NCBI GenBank assembly: GCA_022747635.1 | Contig: JAKTNV010000003.1 | Span: 16,399,086-16,463,085, forward strand | Length of the DNA stretch: 64,000 nucleotides | DNA from: Hetaerina americana | Taxonomy: Eukaryota; Arthropoda; Insecta; Odonata; Calopterygidae | Direction of reading: 5' to 3' | Shown here: piece after piece, positions 22,718 to 34,836 of the stretch | Layout: every line of letters begins with the position of its first letter | How positions within the stretch are numbered: position 1 is the stretch's first letter | Made by a program: the position numbers and the translations under genes | Notes under the pieces: model-generated | The model's database searches: none | What the model was told of the DNA's origin: nothing | The model's input: the letters and a program-made list of their open reading frames with translations, nothing else

Positions 22718-24103
22718 ATGGATTTAAATTTGCAAAAACGAACTTGTATTAAATTTTGCGTAAAAAACGGATTTAGTGGCGCACGGACGTTGGAAATGTT
22801 GGAAAAGTGTTTCGGCAACGATTCTCTAAAAAAAACGGTCGTTTACCAGTGGCACGAGCGGTTCAGAAGTGGTCGTGAGTCAATCGAAGATGATGAACGC
22901 AGTGGCAGACCATCGACATCGAAAGTCGGTGAAAAAATTGATAAAGTAAAAGAAATGTTGGTCAATAACCGCAAATTAACCATCAGAGAAATAGCGGAGG
23001 ACTTGAACATTGCCTATGGATCCGCCCAAGACATTGTGGTTAATGATTTGGGTTTCCGTCGTGTAGCAGCAAAGTTGGTTCCAAAAGACCTCAATTTCAT
23101 GCAAAAAAGAGACCGTGTTGACGTCGCAAAAGACATGATTTGCGAGGCTGAATCCGATCCCACATTCATCAAAAGGATCATTACTGGAGACGAGACGTGG
23201 GTTTATGAGTACGACACGCAATCCAGACATCAGGCAAGTGAATGGCGTTCACCAAATGAGCCGAGACCAAAAAAACCACGTCGTTTTCAGTCAAAAAAGA
23301 AGGCAATGCTGACGGTTTTCATGGATTACAACGGTGTAGTGCATCATGAATTTTTGCCAGAAGGCCAGACAGTAAACAAAGAGTATTATTTGGGCGTTAT
23401 GAGACGTTTGCGTGAAGCAATTCGCCGAAAGAGACCAGAAATGTGGGCAGAAAACTCGTGGATTTTGCACCATGATAACGCACCGTCGCACAGTGCTATC
23501 ATTATTCGTAATTTTTTGACGAAAAATGCAACAAATACCATCCAACAGCCACCGAATTCACCTGATTTGGCTCCCTGTGACTTCTTTCTGTTCAATCGAG
23601 TTACAAAACCATTACGGGGAACGCGTTTTAGCAGCCGAGAGGAAGTTATGGAAAAATCGCAGGAAGCACTGATGGACATACCGAAAACCGACCGTAACTT
23701 TTGCAAATGTCAAGTTATGACACTAAGATTTAAAGGGAATATCAACAACAGATGTACCAATTTAACAAAAAAACAGAACTCAAATATCGGAACGATGGGA
23801 GCGCCACACGGTGGTTATTCCGGGAACTTTTTGATCAAGGTAGTATGTGAGGGATATAGAACAATGAGTTTGATTTCATACGCAGTTAAAGCTGTTCTCA
23901 GGATCTTCAATAAGATGATAGAGCGGAGGGCAAATGATTACTTAGGGAATGATCAGTTGGGGTTCAGAAAAGGGAGAGGCTTACGTGATACCATAGCAGT
24001 AATGAGGTACCTAATGGAGAGATACGATATGATAAGATACGATCAGGATGCATTTGTCTATTTTGTAGATTTCGAGGCGTTCAATAGAGTTGATTCAGTA
24101 TAA
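22718..24103 (+). pseudogene. mariner D,D34D transposase with lost C-terminus, reading into LINE RT
   Basis: The first ~325 codons encode a mariner transposase, the nuclear cut-and-paste enzyme that binds the terminal repeats and inserts at TA. An N-terminal helix-turn-helix DNA-binding region (about residues 1-110; DDERSGRPSTSK at its end) precedes the catalytic domain. The acidic triad is present: GDETW, HHDNAPSH, and SPDLAPCD with 34 residues between the second and third D. After IPKT the frame enters the inverted 5' end, leaves the element and continues into the flanking LINE RT (FGFRKGRG-like LGFRKGRGLRD, then VYFVDFEAFNRV), closing at 24103. The normal GDYFEGDNI-type terminus is absent. 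It is probably inactive, although the catalytic core is uninterrupted. Confidence 0.9.
23693..23843 (-). repeat. right arm of 151-bp inverted repeat (mariner copy 1)
   Basis: This arm replaces the normal mariner 3' end. It begins CGTAACTTTTGCAAATGTC and ends at the terminal repeat GATCAAGGTAG. The replaced piece in the sister copy (45950-46102) is almost the same length, so total element length is preserved. Confidence 0.9.
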
Positions 24104-25135
24104 TTTATGAATAAACATAGTGGAAAAGAGAAGTAGATTGCAGGGATAAGGGATTTATCCGCAACCTGTGCATGTCTCCGGCTGCTCAATTGTAAATGGC
24201 GGGTGGAGAGTCCGGATGGAGAGTATTATGAAGAGTAGTAAGACGGGCGGGCATTATCAACTGTGCTTTTCAAAGAAGACATGGAGGAAATGGTAAAAAA
24301 GGCATGGGAACAATTGGAGAAATGAATGAAAGTTGGAGGGGAATTCATAAAAATCAGTTACGTTCGGAGATGATCAAGCTTTAGTTTTCTAGTAAATTAA
24401 GCGGTTGCAAGCATTGGAAAGTCAGTAATGGGATAAGGATAATTGTAAACAAAACAAAGAATATGCTGTTTCCGAGAAATATAAAAGCTACATTTAATGT
24501 ATTAAGATTGGACTTCATAAACCAGAGCAGTTGGAACAGTTTACACATCTCGGAATTGTTGAGGGCCAAAATGGCCAAAGTAGAAGGGACGCAAGAAGAA
24601 TTGTACTAGGCAAAGGGGCTTTCACCAGGAGGATAGCAGCTAATGACAGGGACGTTGAGTAAGGATGTTAATAAAAGGCTTGTCAACACTTTGATACGGA
24701 ACAAGGTTTTGTACGGCGCAGATACATGGCCATTGAATCAAGTAGATAGGTAGAGCCTGGAGGATTTCTAAATGTTGGTGTGGAGAAGGATGGAAAAGGT
24801 GAAGTGGACAGAAAGGAAAACAAACGAGGAAGTACTAGCCATGGCGGAGGAAAGAAGACTGTTGGGAGAAATAGAAAGGCGGCAGGAAAGATGGATGCAG
24901 AGCATTTTAATTGGAAATAGGATGGTGAAGACTGTATTAGAGGGAAGAATATTAGGTAAGAGAGGAAGAGGCGGGGAAGAATAGCCATGTTGGACTAAAT
25001 GAAGCTTGGACGGAAGTACTTATGAGGAATTGAAGAAGTGTTTGTTGTAGTCTCGGATGCCAAGTTGTGTTTTATTAGGAGAGGCAAGGCAATGTATCGT
25101 TGTACCTTGCAGAGGCTCTGTCCATCAAAAGCCAA
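23846..25135 (+). mobile_element. degenerate LINE (family B), downstream half with 3' end
   Basis: This continues the LINE interrupted by the mariner. RT text follows in order: CEGYRTMSLISYAVKAVLRI (23846-23905), LGFRKGRGLRD (23955-23990), FVDFEAFNRV (24063-24093), then a decayed catalytic area near 24365 (GDDQAL-like). A thumb region with broken frames follows, and then the C-terminal motifs NKVLYGADTWPL (24700-24735), VWRRMEKVKWTERKTNEEVL (24778-24835) and TVLEGRILGKRGRG (24930-24970). The 3' end carries GTTGTGTTTTATTAGGAG (25064), shared with the fragments at 30403 and 41701. Multiple frameshifts and stops make it non-functional. Confidence 0.8.
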
Positions 25136-26869
25136 CCTTAACCGAGAGAACACCATTAATAAAAAATAATTAGTATTCGCTGAAACTCAGAAAACTTCGT
25201 TTTCCCTGAATCATTAATTAGAGAAATTTTCACCGCTGGTCTACGGCGGTGAATACTATGGTGAAATGTAGAAAAAATCATTATTGATAAAGGTTGAGTG
25301 CTCGCTCATAATATAGCTTCCTAAGAGGTTAAATGGTTTCTGGTTAATGTCCCTGATTCTGGTGGTAGAAACAGATTTTGCTAAGACTTGACTTGTAGAA
25401 AACACAGTAAATCAGGATATCAGATAACCACTAAGAGACTCGTTAGGTTTTGTCTTTGTTAACAAAATAAAGAGAGAAATGCCCTCGTTTTATTGCACTC
25501 GCTATTGGGTACGTTAATACCTTAATGAGAACAGCGCTGAGGATTCCTTCACAACTTCATATGCTAAGGTTGCTCAGTATGAGAAATTCATTGACTTGAA
25601 AAAATTAATCAGGTGATCAAAAATGACTAAAAATCTACAATGCATACGATATAAAAACTCCGGTTACCTTATGTTCCCTTTGCGTCATGTACATCCTACC
25701 CCATAATTATTCCCGATATTAAAGTGAGATTTTTTTTGTAAATTGCGTGTAGAAAACAGGCATATGGATTGCGATGAAATGAGGCGATATTCCAGATTCA
25801 AGTTCCAGAAATCAATGGGACTAATGCTCGACTTAAGGGAAACTCATGGATGGGGTGGATGTTTTGAAAGCGTGTCAGAATTCTAAACGAAAGAATCGTT
25901 ACTTTATGTTTTTGGTTAAATGAATGAAAGAATTAATTACATCGTATTCCTCCGGAAGATCTAGTATTCAAAAACCAGGACGATGCCTAAGAGCATCTCG
26001 AACTCAAAATAACTTTTTGAGAAATTTTTTATGCCACGGGAAATGAAACTTGACCCTCTATACAAAAAATGTGTGAATTTCACACTTTTCAGGGATAAGC
26101 ATGAGGTGGGTTCAACAACCCTAGATTTTTTAACTAGCCTGCGAGTTGACGACTGCAGCGGTTGCGTGGTACCAAAGCGGTATGCGGCAGGATAAAAAAG
26201 CACTCCTTCACAGGTCGAAAATACCAATACCTACTTATAATCCAAATGGTCATCGCATACCTTTGTAATTGGCAGCTCGAGGAGGATAGATGCTCCTTAG
26301 GTACGCTCGTGCTAAATTGCATTGAAGGCGAAAAATAGAACACGCCATGCATTCTACGACGCTTCGAGGGTAAATTAAAAAAAGACGAATTTCCCCGACA
26401 GATATCGATAGAAAACACCCACCCCTTCACTGCTGTTCATACGACAGGAACAATGGCAAGACCTTCTTTCTTTTCTCAAGCGAGAAAGTTTCGGGGGTAC
26501 TTTGCGAACACGAGACCGGTGGACAAAAGGCAAGTCCTCTTAACTCAAAAAAGGGCGTCAACCTAAGATGAGGACGACCTCCCTTTCTCTTTCAACTCCC
26601 TTCCCTCTTTTTTTTACATTTCTCCAGACTCGTTCAAGCACCCCTAACCCAGATTCTTAACCTTTTCCGCTCTTTACACGGACTTTTTTCTATTATTCCC
26701 ATGTGCGGAATGAAATGGATCTGGCCAGGTATAATGCTGTCATTTAGCTTCAACAAATAGTTGGATGGGAAATACTGTTCTTAAGGTTTCGTCGGTTTTA
26801 TCAAGAAATGTTTTTACGCGTAATAATGAAGCTAAAACACGATACATTCCATTAAGTATTCCATTTAAT
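25136..26869. other. no recognisable feature
   Basis: AT-rich DNA with small minus-strand open frames (25961-26227, 26134-26430) that overlap in different frames and show no domain. Confidence 0.5.
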
Positions 26870-27300
26870 CTATCATCATCATCATCACGGGTTATTGACC
26901 CGACGATTGGTTGCAGTAACCCTCCAAACTCTCCTCTTATCTGCCCTTAGTCTTCGTTTCGTCATAGCTCCTTGCACCGGCATTTCCTAATACTTGCCCC
27001 TTTTGTTTCATCCTTGGCCTTCCCATGTGATTTTCTCCTCTATGTTTCCTTCCATTAAAGTCTTAGGTAAACGGGCTCAGGATGCGTGCAATTATTTTCC
27101 CTCTTCTTCTTGTTCGAGTCCTGCATAAGGTTCTCTTTTCGCCCACCCTGTGCTTCTTCATTTGTTGCTCCGTTCATCCATTTCATTTTCATCACTCTTC
27201 GGTTGCATCACATTTCTATCGTCTCCAATCTTCATTTCTCAACTGCCTACATCGTCCACGCATCACATCCGCAAAAAAATACTCCATATGTAAATAAATT
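26870..27300 (-). mobile_element. degenerate LINE C-terminal fragment
   Basis: Read on the minus strand, broken frames give RLETIEM, CNRRVMKMKWMNGATNEEA and KENLMQ followed by a Lys/Arg-rich stretch. These line up with the LINE C-terminal pattern RLEAFEMWxWRRMxxVxWTxxxTNEEVL and the downstream RQxRWxxxIL block seen intact at 24778 and 41734. A CATCATCATCATCA tract at 26873 marks the 3' side, as in many insect copies. Plus-strand open frames 27082-27337 are shadows. Confidence 0.6.
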
Positions 27301-27646
27301 GGTGCCTTTTTTGTATGCTATTATTATTTGCTGTTAGTAAATTTTTGTTCCTTCTAATTATGAATGTGAAATGGAAACAATAAATAAGCAGAAGCTATGG
27401 TTTTTTCAAACTTCTTCCGAGCATATCTCTGAACTTGGAATGGAGATAGCTCTGGCACCCTGATAAAAAGAAAATACTTAATAGGTGGAAACATTTATGG
27501 CCTTTAACAACAGCTCTATTAAATGAGACCTAAACGCAACTAATCGAGTCTCAGAATAGCGATTTACGAGTAATCTTTTATCTTCGGCAAAATAAGAAAC
27601 AGGCCTCATAAGCTCAGTAATAGTATTTTCACACTAATGCAATGAG
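27301..27646. other. no recognisable feature
   Basis: AT-rich DNA between a LINE fragment and a SINE. No supported feature. Confidence 0.5.
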
Positions 27647-27950
27647 TAGTAGTAGTTTTTAGGGGAGGCTACCGACAACTGAGGTCATTTGCGCCATAGG
27701 TGATGGACAGGAAAGGATGAAGGGTGGAGAGAAACCCGGCGTCGGCATTAGCCTATCTACCGTTAACGAAATACGCCATGGGGTCCGCAGATTAATGTAC
27801 CATTCGACGGACGGCGTACTCACTCAAAGTGCCCTCCACAAAGCACCTCAAGTAGGGATCGAGATACCTCTGAAAAATATTCAACACCGCCGGGATATGA
27901 ACCCGGGCCCTCAGGGTGGGAAGCCTGTACGTTACCCCCCACACCATCTT
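27647..27950 (-). mobile_element. tRNA-derived SINE, near full length
   Basis: On the minus strand the element starts near 27950 with a tRNA-like head: TGGTGTGGGGGGTAACG resembles an A-box region, and CGGGTTCATATCCCGGCGG contains a B-box-like GGTTCATATCC with a paired T-arm. It continues into the body shared with 1437-1590 (reverse of CGACAACTGAGGTCATTTGC and AACCCGGCGTCGG). SINEs of this type are transcribed by RNA polymerase III and mobilised by LINE enzymes. The plus-strand open frame 27717-28016 is a by-product. Confidence 0.65.
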
Positions 27951-28930
27951 GATCCCCCTAATGCAATGATTGCTCTAGTGATGGCTGCCTTTTTTTGCAG
28001 TAAGGGTTTTCTTTGATTGAATTGACAGTGCAGTATGACCTTAGCACTTTAAAAACTCAATTACCTCTCTAAATGAAACATAAATCGTAACTTCAAAGGG
28101 ATACCATTGTTCGGGTCCACAGTTACCGTTGTTCAAGTAGACATGGCATATTTCAAACATATCAAAATAAATTCCGCTTGAACTATGAAGTAGTTGTTCG
28201 TAGTAGTTGGTTGTGGCAATTTAGAAGATTCTGGTCATAATTTGTCGTTTGCGGCTAATCCGTTTTCATTAGAAATATAAGTTACTCCAGTGGCCCGTTT
28301 TCGGAAAAAATTCAATATCAGCCCCTCATAAGCACTTATTCACGAAAGAAAATCAAAGACACTTAGTCGATTTCATAAAAAATAGGTCACTACGACATAT
28401 TTATGCATATGAATATTTTTTGCAAGATTATTAAATGTTCTGGCATAATAAAACAATAATTAGGGGCCCCGCCGTTAACTGAATACAGGGGATGAGCTTT
28501 AAGACGGGAAAGTAATGGATTGTGCAGTATACGGAGGTTTCATGTAGTAGCAAACGGAATAAAAATGCAAAGGTAAACGAATTTATGTAAAGGCTATTTG
28601 TATGGTACAGGAACCGGCTGGACTCGTTTGTCTCGTGACTTGCCAGAGGTGGCCAAACTAACGACCTTCCAAGACTTCCGGGATAATTTTCAGCCATTTT
28701 GGCGAAAAAAACCTCCGCAGCTCCCATAGAATTGTTGGAGGATTAGGCTAACCATAAATACCCTGATCCCGCAATATTATATATCCCACGTTACCATGCA
28801 AGTAAACACATTTAAAGAGACCATATTGCCACAAGTGCCCCACAGTGCGCAAGCTGGAATTCCGACTAAAAATCTTTAATAACTTCACGGCGGACTTAAA
28901 TCACTGAGCTGGGAGACACTTAATATATAT
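27951..28930. other. no recognisable feature
   Basis: AT-rich DNA. The minus-strand open frame at 28431-28727 has no recognisable domain. Confidence 0.5.
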
Positions 28931-28936
28931 ACGGCA

Positions 28937-28972
<36 letters not shown>
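28937..28972. repeat. (TA)n microsatellite
   Basis: An uninterrupted alternation of T and A of about 35 bp, preceded by a shorter TATATATA block. Confidence 0.95.
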
Positions 28973-28975
<3 letters not shown>

Positions 28976-30247
28976 AGATACAGTAAAATAATCGGATTAT
29001 GATAAGCATAAGCCTTGACAACTCCTATATCTCCGCATGGGAATAAGCAAGTAGTGTACCCACCTGGAAATTTAAAGGAATACATAGTACAAAGTATGGG
29101 AATGATAAATCAAAAGACGCCCTAAGCTCTATATTTCATATTTAGTTTTTGTATTAGATGGGAATGCATACGAGTTTTTACTTTTGGTGTGCCCTCCCGT
29201 GTCTGATACATTTCAACAATTAAAATCAGGAAATTAACATAAATTATGACTAATGCTGTCACGATCTCATGTGACTGCTAAAAATTTTCCGGGAGACTAA
29301 CATTAATCGGCTCCTTAAATAAAGATAATGGATAGTTGGAAAATATGAGTGAACGCTGTCAGAACATGGGTAGAGGAGCCTTGGGTTAGAATCTTGAGAT
29401 GTGGCGCGCACAGCGGACACAGCGCGCACTACTGAGATTTTTTCCTCCCGTTGTTTCAGATTGGCACGAAATTTGATTTCGCCGTAGCTAACGGAACACG
29501 GACCGAGCTAAGCAATATTAACTACAAAGAATTAAGTTTAAATCATACCACTTAAGTATTTTAAACATGGTGTGCATACACATCCTGTCTCTCCTCACAT
29601 TTTAAATAGCCATAGTTATTATTTTATGCGTCCTAGATGATCATCATCTCCGCATTTAGCAATCTGTGAAATGCCTTATGGCAGGTATCCGCAGTGTTAT
29701 TTTCTCAGCTTGTATTTTATTGCTAGCTTCTTAATCCATTCATTGGCTCCTGGACATATTTGAATCTGGAAGTCCCTAATATTAAAAAGATACTTTACGA
29801 CGAGTTTGAGTAAGCCATACGCATCATTCTTATTAAAATACTGCATGAAATCAACTAGATTCATATTTTTATCTGCAGCCTCAGCGACCAACCCGAAGGT
29901 ACTCTGTGATATGTGAAGGTAAAGCGCACCCCAAATTAAGACTTCAAGTGCATGGACTGTTAATTTCCACGTCCAAATCACCTGGGATGAACCATGGATA
30001 CTTCTGTCAGACACATATTCTAACTGTATTCTGTCTCTCTCTCTAATAGTAAAATTTATGCTATGGCATCACGCGCGATACTCCCCTTCCTGAAACCACT
30101 TCTCGATTAGGGCATTAAAATTCATTTGGTGCACGTAATAGCACCCTCGTGTACTACTTTATTAAGCGAGCTTCTTAAGGTCTAATATTCATGAATCCTT
30201 TACTATTTTCTGCTAAATGGATAAGTGCCCTATTTTCTCTGATATAA
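28973..30247. other. no recognisable feature
   Basis: The 105-codon minus-strand open frame at 29697-30014 has no family resemblance, no splice context and ordinary AT-rich codons. I do not call it a gene. Confidence 0.45.
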
Positions 30248-30490
30248 GTAATATTTCGTAGATTTTGAAAAGGTGTTTGGTAAGGTATATAAAATATGAT
30301 GAATGAATGAATTTTTTGCAGAAAATAGCAATAGATTGGAGAGATAGGAGAATTACCCGCACCTTGTAAATGCCTCAGACTGCTCAGGTTCGTGTGATTG
30401 TTGGGTTGTGCTTTTTTAGAAGAGACAAGGAAATTGTCACTGTATCGTTTAATAGCTTGTGTTCATCAAGCAATCTATATTAACCATTAT
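30248..30490 (+). mobile_element. internally deleted family B LINE fragment
   Basis: The first part gives FVDFEKVFGKV, equivalent to the RT motif at 24063, followed by DWRDRRITRTL matching the WRDKGFIRNL region near 24150. At about 30403 it jumps to GTTGTGCTTTTTTAGAAGAG, the LINE 3' end seen at 25064, and matches on to about 30490. The ~900 bp between these points in the longer copy are missing, so this copy arose by internal deletion or template jumping. Confidence 0.65.
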
Positions 30491-31497
30491 ATTACCGATA
30501 ATAATTATAATAGAGAAGGGCATATGGCCGACGAAGGAGCAGGAAGATTTGTAAAGGATATTTGTTGCAATGAAGAGGGGTTAAAAAATCCTATCATAGA
30601 CAAAGATAAAATTAAGATTATTGTCTCAAGTTAGAAGAGTGACCCTCAGGTATTGTTTAACTAGGGAAGGAAGTGAGAATGAGTTAAAGAATGTTGCTAT
30701 CTGATTGGAAAGCAGGCTCACCGGTACTTATAGAAAATAACTGGAGAAAATCCTAAATAAAACAAGCAAAGATTTTCCACTATCAGAAAGAATTGCAAAC
30801 AGCAAGTAAAATTAGTTTTGCGATTGAACATTTGGTTGATTGAAACCTTCATGAGTTTCTTTCAAACAGCATGAGACAAAAATATCAGGATTGAAAGCAA
30901 ATCAGCGGGAAAGAAAATGCAAATTAGGATACTGCGAGGAAATGCACGCAAATTTGGAAATTAATTAGAGCATAGCTTAGCCCTTCACTGAAAAATAGTA
31001 ACAAAACGCTAGCGAAGCAGTTTTAATTGAACATTTACTTGAGCTACGTAATCTGAAGTTTGACATGATTTTATTAGAATTATTTGATTTCTTGATTATT
31101 TTTAATACTGGGTAAACTAAAGAAAATAGTATAACCGTTTAAAAGTGTTAATTTTTTGTGATTCCCTAAGGGAATTATAATCAATTTATCATTAAACTAT
31201 GGAAGTTCATGGAAACGATAAAGCTCTAATAAAGAAAAGCTTTTCAATTTACATCGAGGGAATTAAATCTCAATGTTACCCAACTAAAAATAAAAAAATA
31301 TATCACGGCATGTTTTATTTCGAGATTAACGGATATTTTGGGTAAATGGGAGAAGGAACTGAAATGCTTGCGGATAATGATCATGGAGTTTATTATTCCA
31401 CTATCATCATATTTGGAATGGCGCATCTTCAGATGGCTAACCGATCTACATTACAGATCATCCGTATATCAATATTTAAAGGCCCTATATTAACTAA
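30491..31497. other. no recognisable feature
   Basis: AT-rich DNA, no supported feature. Confidence 0.5.
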
Positions 31498-31750
31498 ATA
31501 AATAATAATAATAATAATAATAATAATTAATGATGAATGATAAATTCATTAAAAATAAAATGGGCCACTAAATTATTTATTTAATATTAAATATTAAATA
31601 AATATTAAGTATAAATAAGTATAAATAATAAATATAAATATAATATAAGTTGTAATATAAGTAAGTAAGGTATAAATATAACATAAGTAAGGTGTAAATA
31701 TAAGTAATAATATAAGTAATAATAAGTATAAATAATAAATTAAAAAAACA
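31498..31750. repeat. (TAA)n microsatellite and degenerate TAAATA/ATAAG-type repeats
   Basis: A clean AAT run at about 31498-31528 is followed by ~200 bp of variant units such as TATAAATAA and AATATAAGTAA. It looks like an expanded and mutated simple repeat. Confidence 0.85.
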
Positions 31751-34190
31751 TCAAATAAATATTTTAGTGGATCGTTGTGGGATTTCTAATCCAATTCACA
31801 CCCTCATTCGGAACTCTGCAGATGAATTAGGGGTCTACTATGTATGTATAACTATATTTAGGCACCAAAGGGTGAACATCATCAGCATTTTTTCTTTCTC
31901 AAGGGTGTTTCTAAGCTGATTCCCATCTTCATTTTAAATAGGACACTATCCGCTGGGCTAAGGATGCAGAAACATATCAGTGTTTTCTTCCATTGATGCA
32001 TCGTATCATACTTCCTCCTTGTTTCCATGGAGATGGTGAATTCACACAACGTCGACGGAAATGATGGACTACCAAGATATTTCAGATGGAGTTTATGAGG
32101 ACATAAACAAAGGTACGCGTATGTACTGCACTTTTTACTATCATTCTTCAGAGTATTATATAAATTATTCGATTGGAAAATAGTTTAAAGTTACATATAT
32201 TTTAGAATTGCATTTCAACAGCATTTCTCAATTCCCCAAACAATATACAATACCCTTAATTAATTCCATATACAATAGTTCCATTTTCTTTTTAACTGTC
32301 ATAAATAACTAAATGGCTTCTGCCCAAAAGTTAATAGATTATTCTAAACGAGTGAGTAGCGAGCTAAAAAAATATTTGATAAGGGAAATGATGCCGCTAA
32401 GAAGAAAAATATACAGCAGGAATGATAGCGAAAAGTTAGAATCAGAAGAGATTATCTTATATGAGTGCCGCTGCGGCATCGCCCCTTTGTACTTTTAAGT
32501 TAAATTACGTGTGAAAGTCGCCAGAGATATAACTGGCCTGGGATATTTTATTCCTCCGATGCGTGTCTAATTTAAGAAGTTATCCCATTCACCCAACCAT
32601 GATAAGAAAATAACATACCAAGCGTAACGCACTGGCTTTAATTACAAAGTAAAATAGAACGAAATATCTCTTAACGTATTTTAAGAAGAAAACGCAGTAA
32701 ATTAGTATCCTATTTTATGTACTAGCTTTCACGAACATTTCAATAAAGTTCCTAAATTCAAGGTGAAATACTAAGGGTATTAAAAATATTACTCACGATT
32801 TCCAAGGTAAAATCCCTCTATTTTCAGATATACTGTCCTGACTGCAGTGTTCCTTAATTCTATTCTCAAAGAATCTGACGCATATTTATACAAACAACAT
32901 TTCCTCATTAAATTTCATTCTTAAAACATACTATATTCAATCGATAATTGTGGCACGAATCGGTAACGTAAGGCAGCCACAGTTACGTTCGATCAGGCGT
33001 TGCAAAGAGAGAGATATCTCTCTTGTATAAACCATCTTTTAAAGGTGAACAGTGTTCTATGCCGCTGGACCTTTACTCACGGTCACATTCGAGTGAAAAA
33101 TTCGCACTTTAGGGCAAAGGTTGTGGCAGACAACAGAATATCGCAAAGTACGGCAACCGTGCAATACAAGAATGCAAATCGCGTTGACTTGGAATGGTTT
33201 ACGTGTGCTGTTTCTGTCCGCACTGACGCGGGAGAAGAGATTGCGCGACACAGGGACGAAACAGGTCAAGCGAGATTCGATATTATTCAGGGTTAAGGAG
33301 CATCTCGCAATAACAACAAGGCAATTTAGTCAAGTTAGCTCTAGCGAGATGACTTGATTAACTGGTAGCTGTATCGACCTTGACGCTACTTCATATCAGT
33401 GTTCGTTAGCAATAGTCCAGCGGCTTAGAGTTGGTTTTAGATGGACCCTGTCCTCATACACTACTCTCTTCGTAAGCCCTCACTAACATGGCAAAAATAT
33501 CCTTAAGCTTCATATTACACATTAGAATAACTCTTCTGTAAGCTCTACTTCTTCCCCCTACCTTAAGTTCCATTCAAAATGCCTTTTCTTTTTCTAACTT
33601 CGCTATCCCTGCATTCTCCCCTCTGCTACCCCTTTCAGCTAAACATTTGACATTGAATAGAAATAAACAGCGATAATGCAATCGCTAATTGAAACCCCGG
33701 AGTTTTCTCCACCTCTTCGAACCAGCAATGCAAGAAAATTACGAAAGAAATTTTCTCAATATTAAGGCTTGACTTCGAAATTCAAAGAGAATTAGGTCCA
33801 GCCTCCGCTTTCATGATCTCTCCAAACTTTACAATCCATTTCAAAGTACTTATCAGGTGGGCTCCTCTGCTGACAGGGTGAACAAAACAGGGATTCCAAC
33901 AAAAAAATAGCAAATAGTCACTTGATCCGCGTATATAATATTGAAACGGTGGAAAGTACTGCACAATATTTGCTGTGCTCAAATGAAGATAGTAGCTCAG
34001 GAGAGAAAGAAGTAGAGAGTCCAGTTGAAACCAGTCGATTGACAGACCGCCGAAGAATTTGTTACATTTAATGGCTTAATATTAAGAAATAACGTGGAAA
34101 TAGCGATAATTCGAAATATAATAATTGATTCAAGCTAATACCGGTAGTTTATTAAACAAATTAAATTGGCGCAGTTTCCATCGTTTTTCA
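31751..34190. other. no supported gene
   Basis: Mixed DNA. A perfect 16-bp palindrome, AGAGAGATATCTCTCT, lies near 33010. The overlapping open frames at 33000-33357 sit in slightly GC-richer DNA but have no domain or splice context. Confidence 0.45.
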
Positions 34191-34239
34191 CTCTCGGTGA
34201 CGTAGATTTAGGTGGACAACAAAACGATCTTGAGAATAG

Positions 34240-34830
34240 CGACACCTTAGGTCGCATGGCGTTATGGCTTGGAAGGGAGAAAGGCAAGCCACGGAACTGC
34301 GCCAAAGCTCTTTCCCTCGACCCCTACCTCGTCCTTCTTCCACCGTGCATGGGAGGAACAGGATCCGAGGACGAGTTGAGCATTCGAGGCACGAACCCCA
34401 AACGTTGAGCACCACCGCATTCCTGGTTCTCGCTCCTCCTTCGCACAAGTGTACTCAGCCTTCTACTATGTCTCCTCCAATCGCTATCTCACGGAAAGCC
34501 ACGGCCACTGGGAAAACACTTATAATACAGACAGAGGAATTCCTGCCAGGACCACCAGGGCGGACTTCTGAGATCGGGCGATCTTCCAAAACAGCGCATA
34601 TACGCAGAGGGTTGTCCGAGTTTTCCAGTGATAGGTGCGATGGAACTGAAGACCCTGCGTGTGGCTCACCTTCATACAATGAATTTCTAAGATGTGGCGT
34701 CAGAGATATAAAGGGCGCCTCCGCTACATTCGCCAATGCGCCACACCTACGTACAATGAACTTTCTAAGGTCAACGTCGACCGCCAAGAAGAAATCTCCT
34801 CTGCGAAGAACCGTATTTTTTTCAATTTGT
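34240..34830. other. GC/CpG-rich block with overlapping open frames, possible exon or promoter
   Basis: A 190-codon plus-strand frame (34264-34836) and minus-strand frames (34188-34448, 34455-34787) overlap here. The plus frame is Ser/Pro/Arg/Thr-rich with no known motif, and its length follows from the local shortage of AT-rich stops. A short internal duplication is present: ATACAATGAATTTCTAAG near 34674 and GTACAATGAACTTTCTAAGG near 34751. Neither strand has a clear start plus splice donor. Confidence 0.3.
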
Positions 34831-34836
34831 CAATAA

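Larger units (their letters stand above)
22512..23843 (+). mobile_element. mariner transposon copy 1 with inverted-end replacement
   Basis: The element is 1332 bp and begins CTACCTTGATCAAAAAGTTC, flanked by the TA duplication at 22510-22511 and 23844-23845. It is nearly identical to the copy at 44770-46102 up to position 23691. From 23693 to 23843 the sequence is instead the reverse complement of the element's own first 151 bp (22512-22662), with only a few differences (a T9/A7 run, a 2-bp insertion and one G/T change). The normal 3' end, including the last ~33 transposase codons, is missing. It is inserted in a family B LINE. Confidence 0.93.

Noticed and set aside
22976..23706. Minus-strand open frames inside the mariner (also 45234-45979)
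   Set aside because: Shadows of the plus-strand transposase, mirrored in both copies.
26873..26886. CAT trinucleotide repeat as an independent microsatellite
   Set aside because: Short, and part of the 3' side of the LINE fragment.
34264..34836. 190-codon plus-strand open frame
   Set aside because: Length is explained by local GC content. Competing frames exist on the minus strand and no motif is recognisable.
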